A stretch of 64,000 nt of DNA from Bradyrhizobium sp. DOA9 (GTDB taxonomy: Bacteria > Pseudomonadota > Alphaproteobacteria > Rhizobiales > Xanthobacteraceae), in the NCBI RefSeq assembly GCF_000617845.2, contig NZ_DF820425.1, positions 937,690 to 1,001,689 on the forward strand. The letters are read 5' to 3'. Below the pieces are notes generated by a model. The model worked only from the letters and a program-made list of their open reading frames with translations. It searched no databases and had not been told where the DNA came from. This document shows, piece by piece, positions 38,831 to 46,553 of this stretch (the first letter of the stretch is position 1; every line of letters begins with the position of its first letter). A program made the translations under genes and the position numbers.

Positions 38831-38866
38831 AGACCATAAGGGGGCAACAGACCATAAGGGGGTAAC
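38831..38866. repeat. Tandem 18-base direct repeat
   Basis: AGACCATAAGGGGG(C/T)AAC occurs twice back to back (38831-38848 and 38849-38866, one mismatch) in the 211-base gap before the cyclase gene. Could be a tandem operator or simple slippage. Confidence 0.7.
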
Positions 38867-38984
38867 CACACCGGCCGGTCCGCCGGCTGCATGACCGCCC
38901 TTCGGTCCAAATTGTGCTAGAACGGCTTGGAAGGGCCTGTACGGCCGTAGCGCGCGGCATCCGTGGCGGCGCGAGAGGATCGGG

Positions 38985-41432
38985 ATGGCAGGAGCGAACG
39001 ACAAGACACGATCTCTGCGCGAGGGCCTGTTCGCCAAATACGTCGTCTCCCTCGTCGGCCTCGTCGTGTTCGTCCTCGCCGTCAACGGCGCGATGGAGAC
39101 CTGGATCTCCTACCGCGCCACCAGGACACAGCTGACTGACGGCTTGGAGGACAAGGCGCAGGCAGCCGCCCGGCGCATCGAGCAGTCGATTTCCGAGCTC
39201 GACCGCCAGATCAGCTGGGTGACGCGGGCGAGCCAGGACACGCTGGAGAAGCGCCGTGCCGACTACGCCTCGCTGCTGCACCAGGTCTCGGTCGTCAACC
39301 AGCTGTTCCAGCTCAACGGCGACGGCCGCGAGGTGCTGCGCGTCTCCAGGCAATCGACCACGACCGGCGGCAATGCCGACCTCTCCCGCGACATGCGCTT
39401 CACCGAGGCCGTCGCCCGCGGCGTCACCTACGCGCCGGCCTGGTTCGCCGACCGGACGCCGATGATGTCGATCTCGGTGGCGCATTCCGGCTTCAATGCC
39501 GGCGTCACCGTGGCCGAGATCGACCTCAGCTTCCTCTCCGACTACCTGTCCGATGCCCAGGTCGGCAAGGCCGCCTTCGCCTATGTCGTCGATCCGCGCG
39601 GCCGGGTGCTGGCGACGTCCTCCAAGGGACCCGAGATCGGCACGGACCTCTCCAAGCTGCCACAGGTGGCGGCCGCGATCGCGCCCGGCCACGAAGCCGA
39701 GACGTCGGGCACCGACTTCAACGGTCATGCGGTGATGAGCGCCGCGAGCCTCGTGCCGAAGCTCGGCTGGAGCGTGCTGTTCGAGCAGCCGACCACACAG
39801 GCATTGATGCCGATCCGCGACCAGCTGGTGCGCATCGCGCTTCTGATCGGCATGGGCCTGATGGTCGCGATCCTCGCCGGCACGCTGCTCGCCCGCCGCA
39901 TGATCATTCCGATCACGGCGCTGCGCGACGGCGCGCAACTGCTCGGCGCCGGCGATTTCAGCCATCGCATCGACGTGCACACCTCCGACGAGCTGGAAGA
40001 CCTCGCCGGGCAGTTCAACCGCATGGCCGACCAGATCCAGGAGACCTATTCGAACCTGGAGAGCAAGGTCGAGGAACGCACCCGCGATCTCGCGCAATCG
40101 ATCCACGAGCTCAAGGTGCTGGAGGAGGTCGGCCGCGCGGTGGCCTCCTCGCTCGACCTCAACGCGGTGCTTGCAACCATCGCCGGCCGCGCGATCGAGA
40201 TCACCCGTGCCGACGCGGTGCTGATCTACGGCTTCGACGCGGAGGCGCGCCGCTTCAACCTGGTTGAGGCCAACGGCATCGACAAATCCGCCGAGGGCGC
40301 GCATGTCACCATCGCGCAAGGCGGCAACATCCTGAGCGATGCCGCCGACAGCGGCGAGCCGATCGCGCTGGCCGAGCTCGGCGATGCGGCCGAGCAACCG
40401 CTGCGCGAGGTCGCGCGCGCGGCCGGCTTCAACTCGGTGCTGGTGGTGCCGCTGATCGACCAGCAGGGCACGCTGGGCTCGCTCGTCGTGCTGCGCCGCG
40501 CCGCCGGCGCGTTCGCGCCCAGCATCATCGGATTGATGCGCACCTTCGCCAACCAGGCCGTGCTGGCGATGCGCAACGCGCAGCTGTTCACCGAGGTCGA
40601 CCACAAGAGCCACGCGCTGGAGGCGGCGAACACGACCGTGCGCGCCCAGGCCGACAAGCTCCGCGAGCAGACCGAACAGCTCAAGGACTGGAACAAGTCG
40701 CTGGAGGAGCGCGTCAGGACCCAGCTCGGCGAGATCGAGCGCATCCGCAAGCTCGAGCGTTTCCTGGCGCCGCAGGTGGCGCAGCTGATCGCCTCCTCCG
40801 ACAGCCCCGAGGGGCTGCTCACCAGCCAGCGCCGCGAGGTCACGGTGGTGTTCTGCGACCTGCGCGGCTTCACCGCGTTCACGGAAGCGACCGAGCCGGA
40901 AGAGGCGATGAACGTGCTGCGCGAGTATCACGCCGCGCTCGGCCAGCTGATCTTCAAGTACGAGGGCACGCTCGACAAGTATGCCGGCGACGGCGTGATG
41001 ATCCTGTTCAACGCCCCGATCCAGTTCGAGGACCACACGGCGCGCGCCGTGAGGATGGCGGTGGAGATGCGCGACACGATCGGCCCCCTGACCGAGCGCT
41101 GGCGCAACCGCGGGCATAGCCTCGGCTTCGGCATCGGCATCGCGCTCGGCTATGCCACGCTCGGCCAGGTCGGCTTCGAGCAGCGGCTGGAATATGCCGC
41201 GATCGGCAGCGTCACCAACCTCGCCTCCCGCCTCTGCAGCGAGGCCAAGCCGAACCAGATCGTGGTGAGCCGCCGCGTCTACGGCATGGTCGAGCCCTGG
41301 GTCGAAGCCCGCGCCCTCGACGATCTCCAGCTCAAGGGTTTTAACCACCCCGTGCTGGCGATGGAGATTTTGAGCTGGCGCGAGGCGGTGGAGAACGTGG
41401 TGGATGCGACGGCGGTGCGGCGACGGGGGTAG
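38985..41432 (+). CDS. Membrane adenylate/guanylate cyclase with sensor, HAMP and GAF domains
   Basis: Protein of 815 residues: TM1 (about 17-38), an extracytoplasmic cache-type sensor (about 40-280), TM2 (about 285-303), HAMP, a coiled coil, GAF (about 385-535), another coiled coil (about 540-600), and a class III cyclase domain (about 615-775). Metal-binding Asps are in V-F-C-D-L-R-G-F and Y-A-G-D-G-V-M; the Lys of L-D-K-Y-A-G-D marks purine selection; the transition-state Asn and Arg are in T-N-L-A-S-R-L. The usual second selectivity Asp is replaced (I-G-S-V-T-N against the common I-G-D-T-V-N). It probably makes cAMP under both outside and inside signals, and so could feed the CRP-like protein encoded nearby. 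Confidence 0.9.
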   Translation: MAGANDKTRSLREGLFAKYVVSLVGLVVFVLAVNGAMETWISYRATRTQLTDGLEDKAQAAARRIEQSISELDRQISWVTRASQDTLEKRRADYASLLHQVSVVNQLFQLNGDGREVLRVSRQSTTTGGNADLSRDMRFTEAVARGVTYAPAWFADRTPMMSISVAHSGFNAGVTVAEIDLSFLSDYLSDAQVGKAAFAYVVDPRGRVLATSSKGPEIGTDLSKLPQVAAAIAPGHEAETSGTDFNGHAVMSAASLVPKLGWSVLFEQPTTQALMPIRDQLVRIALLIGMGLMVAILAGTLLARRMIIPITALRDGAQLLGAGDFSHRIDVHTSDELEDLAGQFNRMADQIQETYSNLESKVEERTRDLAQSIHELKVLEEVGRAVASSLDLNAVLATIAGRAIEITRADAVLIYGFDAEARRFNLVEANGIDKSAEGAHVTIAQGGNILSDAADSGEPIALAELGDAAEQPLREVARAAGFNSVLVVPLIDQQGTLGSLVVLRRAAGAFAPSIIGLMRTFANQAVLAMRNAQLFTEVDHKSHALEAANTTVRAQADKLREQTEQLKDWNKSLEERVRTQLGEIERIRKLERFLAPQVAQLIASSDSPEGLLTSQRREVTVVFCDLRGFTAFTEATEPEEAMNVLREYHAALGQLIFKYEGTLDKYAGDGVMILFNAPIQFEDHTARAVRMAVEMRDTIGPLTERWRNRGHSLGFGIGIALGYATLGQVGFEQRLEYAAIGSVTNLASRLCSEAKPNQIVVSRRVYGMVEPWVEARALDDLQLKGFNHPVLAMEILSWREAVENVVDATAVRRRG

Positions 41433-41447
41433 CCAAACAAAAGTTGC

Positions 41448-41469
41448 GAAAACAACCCCATGCACAGTA
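41448..41469. repeat. Dispersed 22-base element, copy 2
   Basis: Second copy of the 7633-7654 element (AAACAACCCCATGCACAGTA at 41450-41469), again starting shortly after a plus-strand stop codon. Confidence 0.65.
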
Positions 41470-41550
41470 GGCGCGGGGTTGCAGGATCAATGACTTACGG
41501 CGCGCGCCTCGCAGGTGCCGGCTTGGCTTGACTCGTCGGGCAAAACACCA

Positions 41551-41619
41551 ATGCGCAACGGCTTGGTCAGCGCGCAGCGAGGGGACCACCTCTATCTCGA
41601 CGATCACAGCTACAGGTGA
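41551..41619 (+). pseudogene. Possible HigB toxin remnant
   Basis: A HigB-type toxin gene normally ends just upstream of higA. Here only a short in-frame stretch is found, ending R-G-D-H-L-Y-L-D-D-H-S-Y-R three bases before the higA start, reminiscent of the usual acidic D-Y-H ending of HigB. The match is weak. What is certain is that no intact toxin fits between the cyclase gene and higA. Confidence 0.25.
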
Positions 41620-41622
41620 CCC

Positions 41623-41931
41623 ATGCTGACGACGAAGCGCAAGCCGGCCACGGTCGGCGAAATCCTCACTGAGGAATTCATGAAGCCGATGGGCCTGACC
41701 CAGGGCGCGCTGGCCGAGGCTATGGGGGTGCAGCGCAAGCACGTCAACGAACTCTGCAACGACCGTCGCAACGTCACGGCGGCAACCGCGCTGATCCTCG
41801 CCCGGGTGTTCGGCAACAGCCCGGACTTCTGGCTGAACGTGCAGTGGCGGACAGATTTGTGGGAGGCAATGCATTTGGCCCGCGACCGCAAGCGGATCGA
41901 ACGGGCGCGACCGCTGACATCGGCGGCGTGA
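41623..41931 (+). CDS. higA: HigA-family antitoxin, apparently orphan
   Basis: Helix-turn-helix antitoxin of 102 residues: P-A-T-V-G-E-I-L-T-E-E-F-M-K-P-M-G-L-T-Q-G-A-L-A-E-A-M-G-V then R-K-H-V-N-E-L-C-N-D-R-R-N-V-T-A-A-T-A-L-I-L-A-R-V-F-G-N-S-P-D-F-W-L-N. This is the complete VapI/HigA fold, ending R-A-R-P-L. The toxin partner expected immediately upstream is missing or reduced to a scrap. It may survive as a free regulator or as an anti-addiction gene that neutralises HigB toxins elsewhere. AGGTGA precedes the ATG. Confidence 0.9.
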   Translation: MLTTKRKPATVGEILTEEFMKPMGLTQGALAEAMGVQRKHVNELCNDRRNVTAATALILARVFGNSPDFWLNVQWRTDLWEAMHLARDRKRIERARPLTSAA

Positions 41932-41951
41932 CTTCGCATCGGCGGGGAGGT

Positions 41952-42167
41952 TTACGGAAGGTCCTTTTGTTCGGCAGCGTCGATACGCTCGATATCCTCC
42001 TTCAGGAGGGTATTCACCAGGTCGTTCAGAGAGGTCCCCTGGGTGACGGCGAGGTCCGAGAGGTACGCCAGGACGTCTGGCTCCAAATGGACTGGCGGCA
42101 CCAAGCGCGTCCCTTTCCGGAAGAACTTGCCGCGCGCAGCGGCTGAGAAATCGTATTCGTCCTTCAT
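41952..42167 (-). CDS. BrnA-like ribbon-helix-helix antitoxin, apparently orphan
   Basis: Protein of 71 residues opening M-K-D-E-Y-D-F-S-A-A-A-R-G-K-F-F-R, the start typical of BrnA/CopG-type antitoxins, followed by a ribbon-helix-helix (V-P-P-V-H-L-E-P-D-V-L-A-Y-L-S-D-L-A, T-S-L-N-D-L-V-N-T-L-L-K-E-D-I). In this module the toxin gene lies directly upstream; here that position holds a decayed BrnT gene (42179-42350). Convergent with higA, 20 bases apart. GGTGA lies just before the ATG. Confidence 0.82.
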   Translation of the reverse strand: MKDEYDFSAAARGKFFRKGTRLVPPVHLEPDVLAYLSDLAVTQGTSLNDLVNTLLKEDIERIDAAEQKDLP

Positions 42168-42178
42168 CAGATCACCGA

Positions 42179-42350
42179 TCAACCATCTTCATAGGACTTT
42201 ATCTCACGCCGGGTCGGCTTCCGTGCCGAGATGATGCGGATCGCCACCCGGTCTGCCCGGAGAAGGCGCAGTGCCGGAAGGAGGAGATGAGCAACTCTAA
42301 CTCAGTCGACGCGTTTCTCAACCGAGTTCGCGTATCTTCGAGAGCCAAAT
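42179..42350 (-). pseudogene. Decayed BrnT toxin gene
   Basis: Reading the minus strand, the last 20 or so codons before the antitoxin give R-I-I-S-A-R-K-P-T-R-R-E-I-K-S-Y-E, the classic BrnT C-terminus. Further upstream, in shifted frames, K-I-R-E-L then L-R-N-A-S-T-E-L-E-L resembles the BrnT N-terminal K-x-x-x-N-L-x-K-H-x-V-x-F-E region. The interval is about 170 bases against some 270 for an intact gene, so the middle is deleted and frames are broken. Confidence 0.55.
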
Positions 42351-42531
42351 TGATTGGGTGATGATTTCTGCAGAGTTCAAATGCGATTGCCCTGCCGCAA
42401 GGTGGCAGGGAGCGCAGCGGTGCAAGCCGCCTGAAACGCGCAACTCTCGCGACGACACTCCCGAACCACATCCCTCCTCGCCGCGACCAACCCTCGCCTC
42501 AACGGCGAGGCCCATTCGTGGGAGACACCCC

Positions 42532-43398
42532 GTGACCCTTGCCCCACCTTCGCGTGCCTATGATTTGCAGATGCTGGACCGGCCCGCGGATCGCGCGCGC
42601 GACCAGGGCTGGGTGTTTGGGCTGCCGCCGGGCATCGCATCCGAGCAATGGCCGCTCGATCCCGTCACCGGCTATCCCTTGATGCACGGCTTCACGCTGC
42701 TGTTGCCGGAGGATTACCGGGTGCACGGCGATGACATCGTCGCATTGTCGTTCTTCGCCACGGCGCCCGATCACAATGACGGCGGGGCGCCCGACGATCC
42801 CGAGATTCGCGAGGCGGTGCTGGCACGGCCGTCGCATCCGCGCCTGTCGCGCATGACCGACATTCTCGACTACGAATATGCCGCGCTGCTGCTGACGCGG
42901 GCCGAATATGACGGCGCGTTCGCCGCACCGCCGGCACCGCTTGCGCTGGCAACAGTGGAGCGGCCGCGCTGGCTCGACGTCGGCGGCGCCAGCGCCTTCT
43001 TCGAGGCCGCACCTAGCTACGCCAAGAAGATGTTCGCCGCTCCGCCGCGCGCCGATCTCGGCGAGACGCGCGCGATCGCGTTGTCGCCGCGCGCGAATGA
43101 TCCCAACGCCGGCAAGGGCCCGCAGGACGAGTATGTGCGCGAACATCCGCCGACCGGCTATCAGCCTTACTATTACTATGTCGGCGGCAAGCCGGGCAGC
43201 GACAATTTCCGCCTGCACGACTGGGCGAGGGATCACGCCCACAACCATCTCGGCGGCACCATGCGGCCGTGCCAGGCCGTGCCGGAGATGAGCCCGTTCT
43301 ACATCGAGTTCGAGGAATATTTCGGCGGCTACAATTTCGGCGGCGGCAACGCGCAGCTGGACTTTAGGGACATGAAGTTCGACTGGGCGTGCGGGTGA
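42532..43398 (+). CDS. Hypothetical protein, weakly DUF1963-like
   Basis: Soluble protein of 288 residues, no signal peptide or membrane segment. I do not recognise it with certainty. The ending H-N-H-L-G-G...G-G-G-N-A-Q-L-D-F-R-D-M-K-F-D-W-A-C-G has the shape of DUF1963/YwqG-type proteins (Gly-Gly, then an acidic strand, then F-D-x-x-x-x-C), and W-P-L-D-P-V-T-G-Y-P-L-M-H-G-F-T-L-L-L-P would correspond to their first half. GTG 42532 has GGGAGA six bases upstream; the frame remains open back to 42358 without homology. It separates two broken toxin-antitoxin loci and may be cargo gained with them. Confidence 0.6.
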   Translation: MTLAPPSRAYDLQMLDRPADRARDQGWVFGLPPGIASEQWPLDPVTGYPLMHGFTLLLPEDYRVHGDDIVALSFFATAPDHNDGGAPDDPEIREAVLARPSHPRLSRMTDILDYEYAALLLTRAEYDGAFAAPPAPLALATVERPRWLDVGGASAFFEAAPSYAKKMFAAPPRADLGETRAIALSPRANDPNAGKGPQDEYVREHPPTGYQPYYYYVGGKPGSDNFRLHDWARDHAHNHLGGTMRPCQAVPEMSPFYIEFEEYFGGYNFGGGNAQLDFRDMKFDWACG

Positions 43399-43444
43399 GA
43401 TCACAGACTGCGCAGGAGTCCGGACTTTGCGATGATGCGAGCGT

Positions 43445-43545
43445 TCACGGCGTTATGCCGAGAAACGGATTAACGATGGTGAGCCCGCCGATGCTGCGGC
43501 CGTGCTGAAGGTCCCAAGATCACCGCTGTCAAACAACGCGCTCAC
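43445..43545 (-). pseudogene. VapC-type PIN toxin gene with internal deletion
   Basis: Starts with GTG overlapping the antitoxin stop (GTGA), as in intact vapBC pairs, and reads V-S-A-L-F-D-S, a PIN-domain N-terminus. About 30 bases on, in another frame, comes D-L-Q-H-G-R-S-I-G-G-L-T-I-V-N-P-F-L, a PIN-toxin C-terminus, ending at TGA 43445-43447. Only 101 bases remain of roughly 400, so all middle acidic catalytic residues are gone. Confidence 0.75.
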
Positions 43546-43778
43546 CTCTCGTTCGCCTTGTCCCGATCGAATTTGTAGCCGCCGGGCAGAGGAAACTGGA
43601 ATTGCTCCACTTGCCTGAGAAACTCCGCTCGTTTGTCGACCTTCTCCACCGCAATCTCGCCCTTCGAGGCTCTGACCACGTTGAGCTCGTCGCCCTCCTT
43701 GAGGCCGAGTTCATCAACTAGCGCTTTGGGCAGGCGAATGGCGAGGCTGTTGCCCCATTTGGAAACCAGCACCAGCAC
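43542..43778 (-). CDS. AbrB/MazE-family antitoxin (VapB-like), orphan
   Basis: A 78-residue swapped-hairpin AbrB DNA-binding protein: V-S-K-W-G-N-S-L-A-I-R-L-P-K-A-L-V-D-E-L-G-L-K-E-G-D-E-L-N, with a C-terminal toxin-binding tail (E-F-L-R-Q-V-E-Q-F-Q-F-P-L-P-G-G-Y-K-F-D-R). Its partner PIN toxin is reduced to a 101-base remnant. The GTG at 43778 has GGAGA immediately before it, while the GTG at 43772 has the same signal at a better six-base distance. An inverted repeat 28 bases upstream may be the operator. Confidence 0.87.
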   Translation of the reverse strand: MLVLVSKWGNSLAIRLPKALVDELGLKEGDELNVVRASKGEIAVEKVDKRAEFLRQVEQFQFPLPGGYKFDRDKANER

Positions 43779-43805
43779 TCTCCGTGATGTGCATCCCTAT
43801 CTGCA

Positions 43806-43824
43806 TATCATAGGGGGATATGAT
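43806..43824. promoter_or_regulatory. Candidate operator of the AbrB-type antitoxin
   Basis: TATCAT(A) and (T)ATGAT form an imperfect inverted repeat around GGGGG, upstream of the antitoxin start. AbrB-type antitoxins usually bind such AT-rich palindromes in their own promoter. Confidence 0.4.
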
Positions 43825-43845
43825 GGCATTCCAAGCTGGCGCCCC

Positions 43846-45165
43846 TCACGCCCCCCGCTTCGGCCCGATCGCCTCAAACCCGGCCTTCTGCTCGTCACTC
43901 AGATCAGCCTGAAAATCATCGAACGCGTCGGCGATGGCGCCGACGGCTTGCAGCAGGGTCTGCAGCCGCGTCTTCACGGCGGCGAGGCGGGCCTGCGGGG
44001 TTGCGGGGGGCTCGGTCGGGCAGGCGCTGAGCGTCTGCATGGTGCGGAGCGTGGTGTCCTGCAGCACCTCGAAGCGGGCGCGGCCGACCTCGTCGAGGTG
44101 CAGCGTGGCGGCGATCTCGGCGGCAGGCCATTGCTGCTGGACGAACTGCTCGTATTGGCGCTGCGCGTTTTCGTCATAAAGAGGATCGTAGTCCGCTTGG
44201 CAGGCCTTGGCCGCCTGGGCGTCCTTGCTGGCGGTCTTGTCAGCGTTTTTGGACTGGTGGGACGCCAGCGCGGCGCGGCGCTCATTGGCGAGGGCGTTGA
44301 ACCGGGCTTTCTGGTCGTCGTTGAGCAGGCCGACGAATTTCGACAGCGGCGCTTCGATGGCGTCGATGGCCTTGATCATGGCCTCGACACGCTCGCGCAT
44401 CAGGCCGAGGCGCTCCGCCGCATTGGCGGGGGTTTGCTCCGGGCAGGCGGCGCGGATGGTGTCGCGCGCCGCATTCCAGGCGGATGAGAGCTCGTCGAGC
44501 GCGGTGCGCTGAGCTTCGTTCGGCTGCACGGCGCTCGCGATGCGCTCGACCGGCAGGCCGCCGGTGTCGCTGGCCTCGCACAGCGTCTCCGCGGTCGGGA
44601 CCTTTCGCGCGCGACGGCCTTGCGGCACGGTGTAGGCGGCAAGCTCGGTGGCGGCGTAGGGCGTGAACAGCGCGGCATAGATGTCGCCGTAGCCGTAGAG
44701 CGAGAGGCTCGTGGTATCGCCGAAGACGATCGCATTGGTGAGATCGTCATGCGCGAACGGCCAGAACACCGGGCCGACCCAGCCGTAGCTGCCGTCGGGA
44801 TGGCGCCACCAGCCCTGCGGACGGCGGCCGCCTTGCCAGCCCGCCAGCGCCGCCTGCGCGGTGAGAGCCGCGCGCAGCACGTAAGGGTTCGACAGCTGGC
44901 TCCGGTCCCCGCGCGGGTCCTGCGACCTCAGCGCCGCGGAGCGATAGCGGCCACCGCGCACGGCCATGCGGGAATGGCGCAGCCGCGACAGGCCCATCAT
45001 GTGGCCGACCGCGAAGCGCGCAACACCGAGCGGACCGCCGCGCAAGCCGAACTGCGCCTCGGCCCTGTTAGGCAGCAGCACGGCCGCGAGCAGCAGGGTC
45101 GCACCGGCGAGCGCCAGTCCCAGGCGTCCCGGCACGATCGCTGACCTAACCACGGGCTTGATCAC
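43846..45165 (-). CDS. Exported LTXXQ-motif (Spy/CpxP-like) protein
   Basis: Exported protein of 439 residues with a signal peptide ending about R-A-E-A-Q. Residues up to about 200 are Gly/Arg/Trp-rich (W-W-R-H-P-D-G-S-Y-G-W-V-G-P-V-F-W-P-F-A-H-D-D). The helical C-terminal two thirds carries repeated LTXXQ-like units: Q-P-N-E-A-Q-R-T-A-L-D-E-L, L-N-D-D-Q-K-A-R-F-N-A-L and L-S-D-E-Q-K-A-G-F-E-A-I, each preceded by C-P. Spy/CpxP proteins are periplasmic chaperones or stress sensors; this is a long, multi-repeat relative common in Bradyrhizobium. GTG 45165 is chosen because GGGAGGGAGGGA precedes it. Confidence 0.8.
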   Translation of the reverse strand: MIKPVVRSAIVPGRLGLALAGATLLLAAVLLPNRAEAQFGLRGGPLGVARFAVGHMMGLSRLRHSRMAVRGGRYRSAALRSQDPRGDRSQLSNPYVLRAALTAQAALAGWQGGRRPQGWWRHPDGSYGWVGPVFWPFAHDDLTNAIVFGDTTSLSLYGYGDIYAALFTPYAATELAAYTVPQGRRARKVPTAETLCEASDTGGLPVERIASAVQPNEAQRTALDELSSAWNAARDTIRAACPEQTPANAAERLGLMRERVEAMIKAIDAIEAPLSKFVGLLNDDQKARFNALANERRAALASHQSKNADKTASKDAQAAKACQADYDPLYDENAQRQYEQFVQQQWPAAEIAATLHLDEVGRARFEVLQDTTLRTMQTLSACPTEPPATPQARLAAVKTRLQTLLQAVGAIADAFDDFQADLSDEQKAGFEAIGPKRGA

Positions 45166-45282
45166 GTCCCTCCCTCCCGCGTGCGCAATGCGTCGCATCT
45201 CAATGACGCGCGAGGGAACCGAATGTTCCAGAGAGACACAGAACAATGCGTCGCAATGCAGGCCGGCCGTGCCGGTGCGGTG

Positions 45283-46374
45283 TCACTCCGCCTTTTGCGG
45301 CATCACGAAGGTCTGGCCGGGATAGATCAAATTGGGGTTCTGGATCTTGTCGCGGTTGGCCTTGAAGATCACCGCGTAACGGGAGCCGTCGCCGTAGGCG
45401 AGCCGGCTGAGCGCCCAGAGGCTGTCGCCGCGGGCGATGATCCGGCTGCCGCCGGCCTCGGCCGGTGCGGTGGTGAGCGCCTCCGCCGGCGAGGCCGATG
45501 CGACCGCGGTGCCCGCCGGCGCATGTGCGAAAGGCCCATGCGCGAAGGCCTTGGGCTTCGGCGCGCCGACCAGCTTCGGCCGGCCCGCTTGCTTCACAGG
45601 CACCGACGCCAGGCGCGGCGAGGCCGACGGCAGGGCGGCGACGGCGTCCGATTTGTCGTCGGGCTTCTCGGCCTGCCTGGTCTCCTGCTTCGCGACCTGT
45701 GGGCTGCGCGCGGGCGGCGGCGCCACTGCTGCGATGGTCACCGGCATGGTCCGGCCGGATTCGGTGACCGTGCCGTCCGGCGCCTTGGCCCGGAGCGTCA
45801 GGTCGTAAGAGCCGGCCGGCAGCTGCGGCGGGGTCATCACGAACTGGCCCGAGGCGTCCGCGACCACGCTGTCGAGCGGCTTGCCGTCGCGCAGCAGCTC
45901 GACCCTCGCACCCGGCGTGGCGCGGCCGGCGATCACCGCCGCCTCGCCGTGATCGTCGATGCGGGCGACGTCGAAACGGGGGCCGGCATCCGCAGCCGGC
46001 GCCGGCGCCGGCTTGGCCGGCACGAGATCGCCGAGCGCGGCCACCTGCTTCTGGGTCTCGGCCAGCGCGCCCGCCTTCGGCTCGGGGGCCGGCGGCGCGC
46101 TGCCGGCGAGCTTCGGCGGTTCCGGCTTCGGCTCGGGCTTGGCTTCCGCCTTGGGCTCGACCCTGGCTTCAAGCTTGGGCTCGATCTTGAGCTCGGCCTT
46201 GGCTTCGACCTTGGGTTCGATCTTGGGTTCGATCTTGGCCTCCGGCTTGGCGGCGACGGTGACCTTGGTCCCATCCGGCAGCAGGCGGCGCAGCTCGGCC
46301 GGGCCGATCACCAGCGCGGTGCCGGCCAGCGCGAGCAGACAGAAGGCGATGAAGGCCTTGGATGCGGTGATCAT
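45283..46374 (-). CDS. LysM-domain envelope protein with Lys-Pro-Glu spacer
   Basis: Protein of 363 residues: an N-terminal membrane anchor or signal (about 5-25), a low-complexity K-(I/V/A/L)-E-P-K spacer (about 40-90), an Ig-like segment (R-A-T-P-G-A-R-V-E-L-L-R-D-G-K-P-L-D-S, A-G-S-Y-D-L-T-L-R-A), a Pro/Ala-rich linker, and a C-terminal LysM (R-G-D-S-L-W-A-L-S-R-L-A-Y-G-D-G-S-R-Y...N-P-N-L-I-Y-P-G-Q-T-F-V-M-P). This is the standard rhizobial LysM protein plan (anchor, Ig-like, LysM). It would bridge membrane and peptidoglycan. AAGGTCC lies upstream of the ATG. Confidence 0.88.
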   Translation of the reverse strand: MITASKAFIAFCLLALAGTALVIGPAELRRLLPDGTKVTVAAKPEAKIEPKIEPKVEAKAELKIEPKLEARVEPKAEAKPEPKPEPPKLAGSAPPAPEPKAGALAETQKQVAALGDLVPAKPAPAPAADAGPRFDVARIDDHGEAAVIAGRATPGARVELLRDGKPLDSVVADASGQFVMTPPQLPAGSYDLTLRAKAPDGTVTESGRTMPVTIAAVAPPPARSPQVAKQETRQAEKPDDKSDAVAALPSASPRLASVPVKQAGRPKLVGAPKPKAFAHGPFAHAPAGTAVASASPAEALTTAPAEAGGSRIIARGDSLWALSRLAYGDGSRYAVIFKANRDKIQNPNLIYPGQTFVMPQKAE

Positions 46375-46553
46375 TGAAAAGGACCTTGGGTGGCAAATCA
46401 GCCGAGGCCGGCAAGGTGCGCCGATTTGGCTGCGGCAGCAAGACTGCCGATAGGATTACGCCTCCGTCCCGGCGCGCGGGATGAACCGGCGCGACCCTGC
46501 TTGTGTCCAAGTATCAAGGCCGCCTTGGTGCATTCTTCAAGGAAATTCCTCCC

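Noticed and set aside
38831..38866. CRISPR-like repeat
   Set aside because: Only two units with no spacer between them.
33670..41465. Very long minus-strand frames opposite the RND, AsmA and cyclase genes
   Set aside because: Codon-position GC bias keeps the antisense frame open; the translations are Arg/His/Gly-rich with no family motifs.
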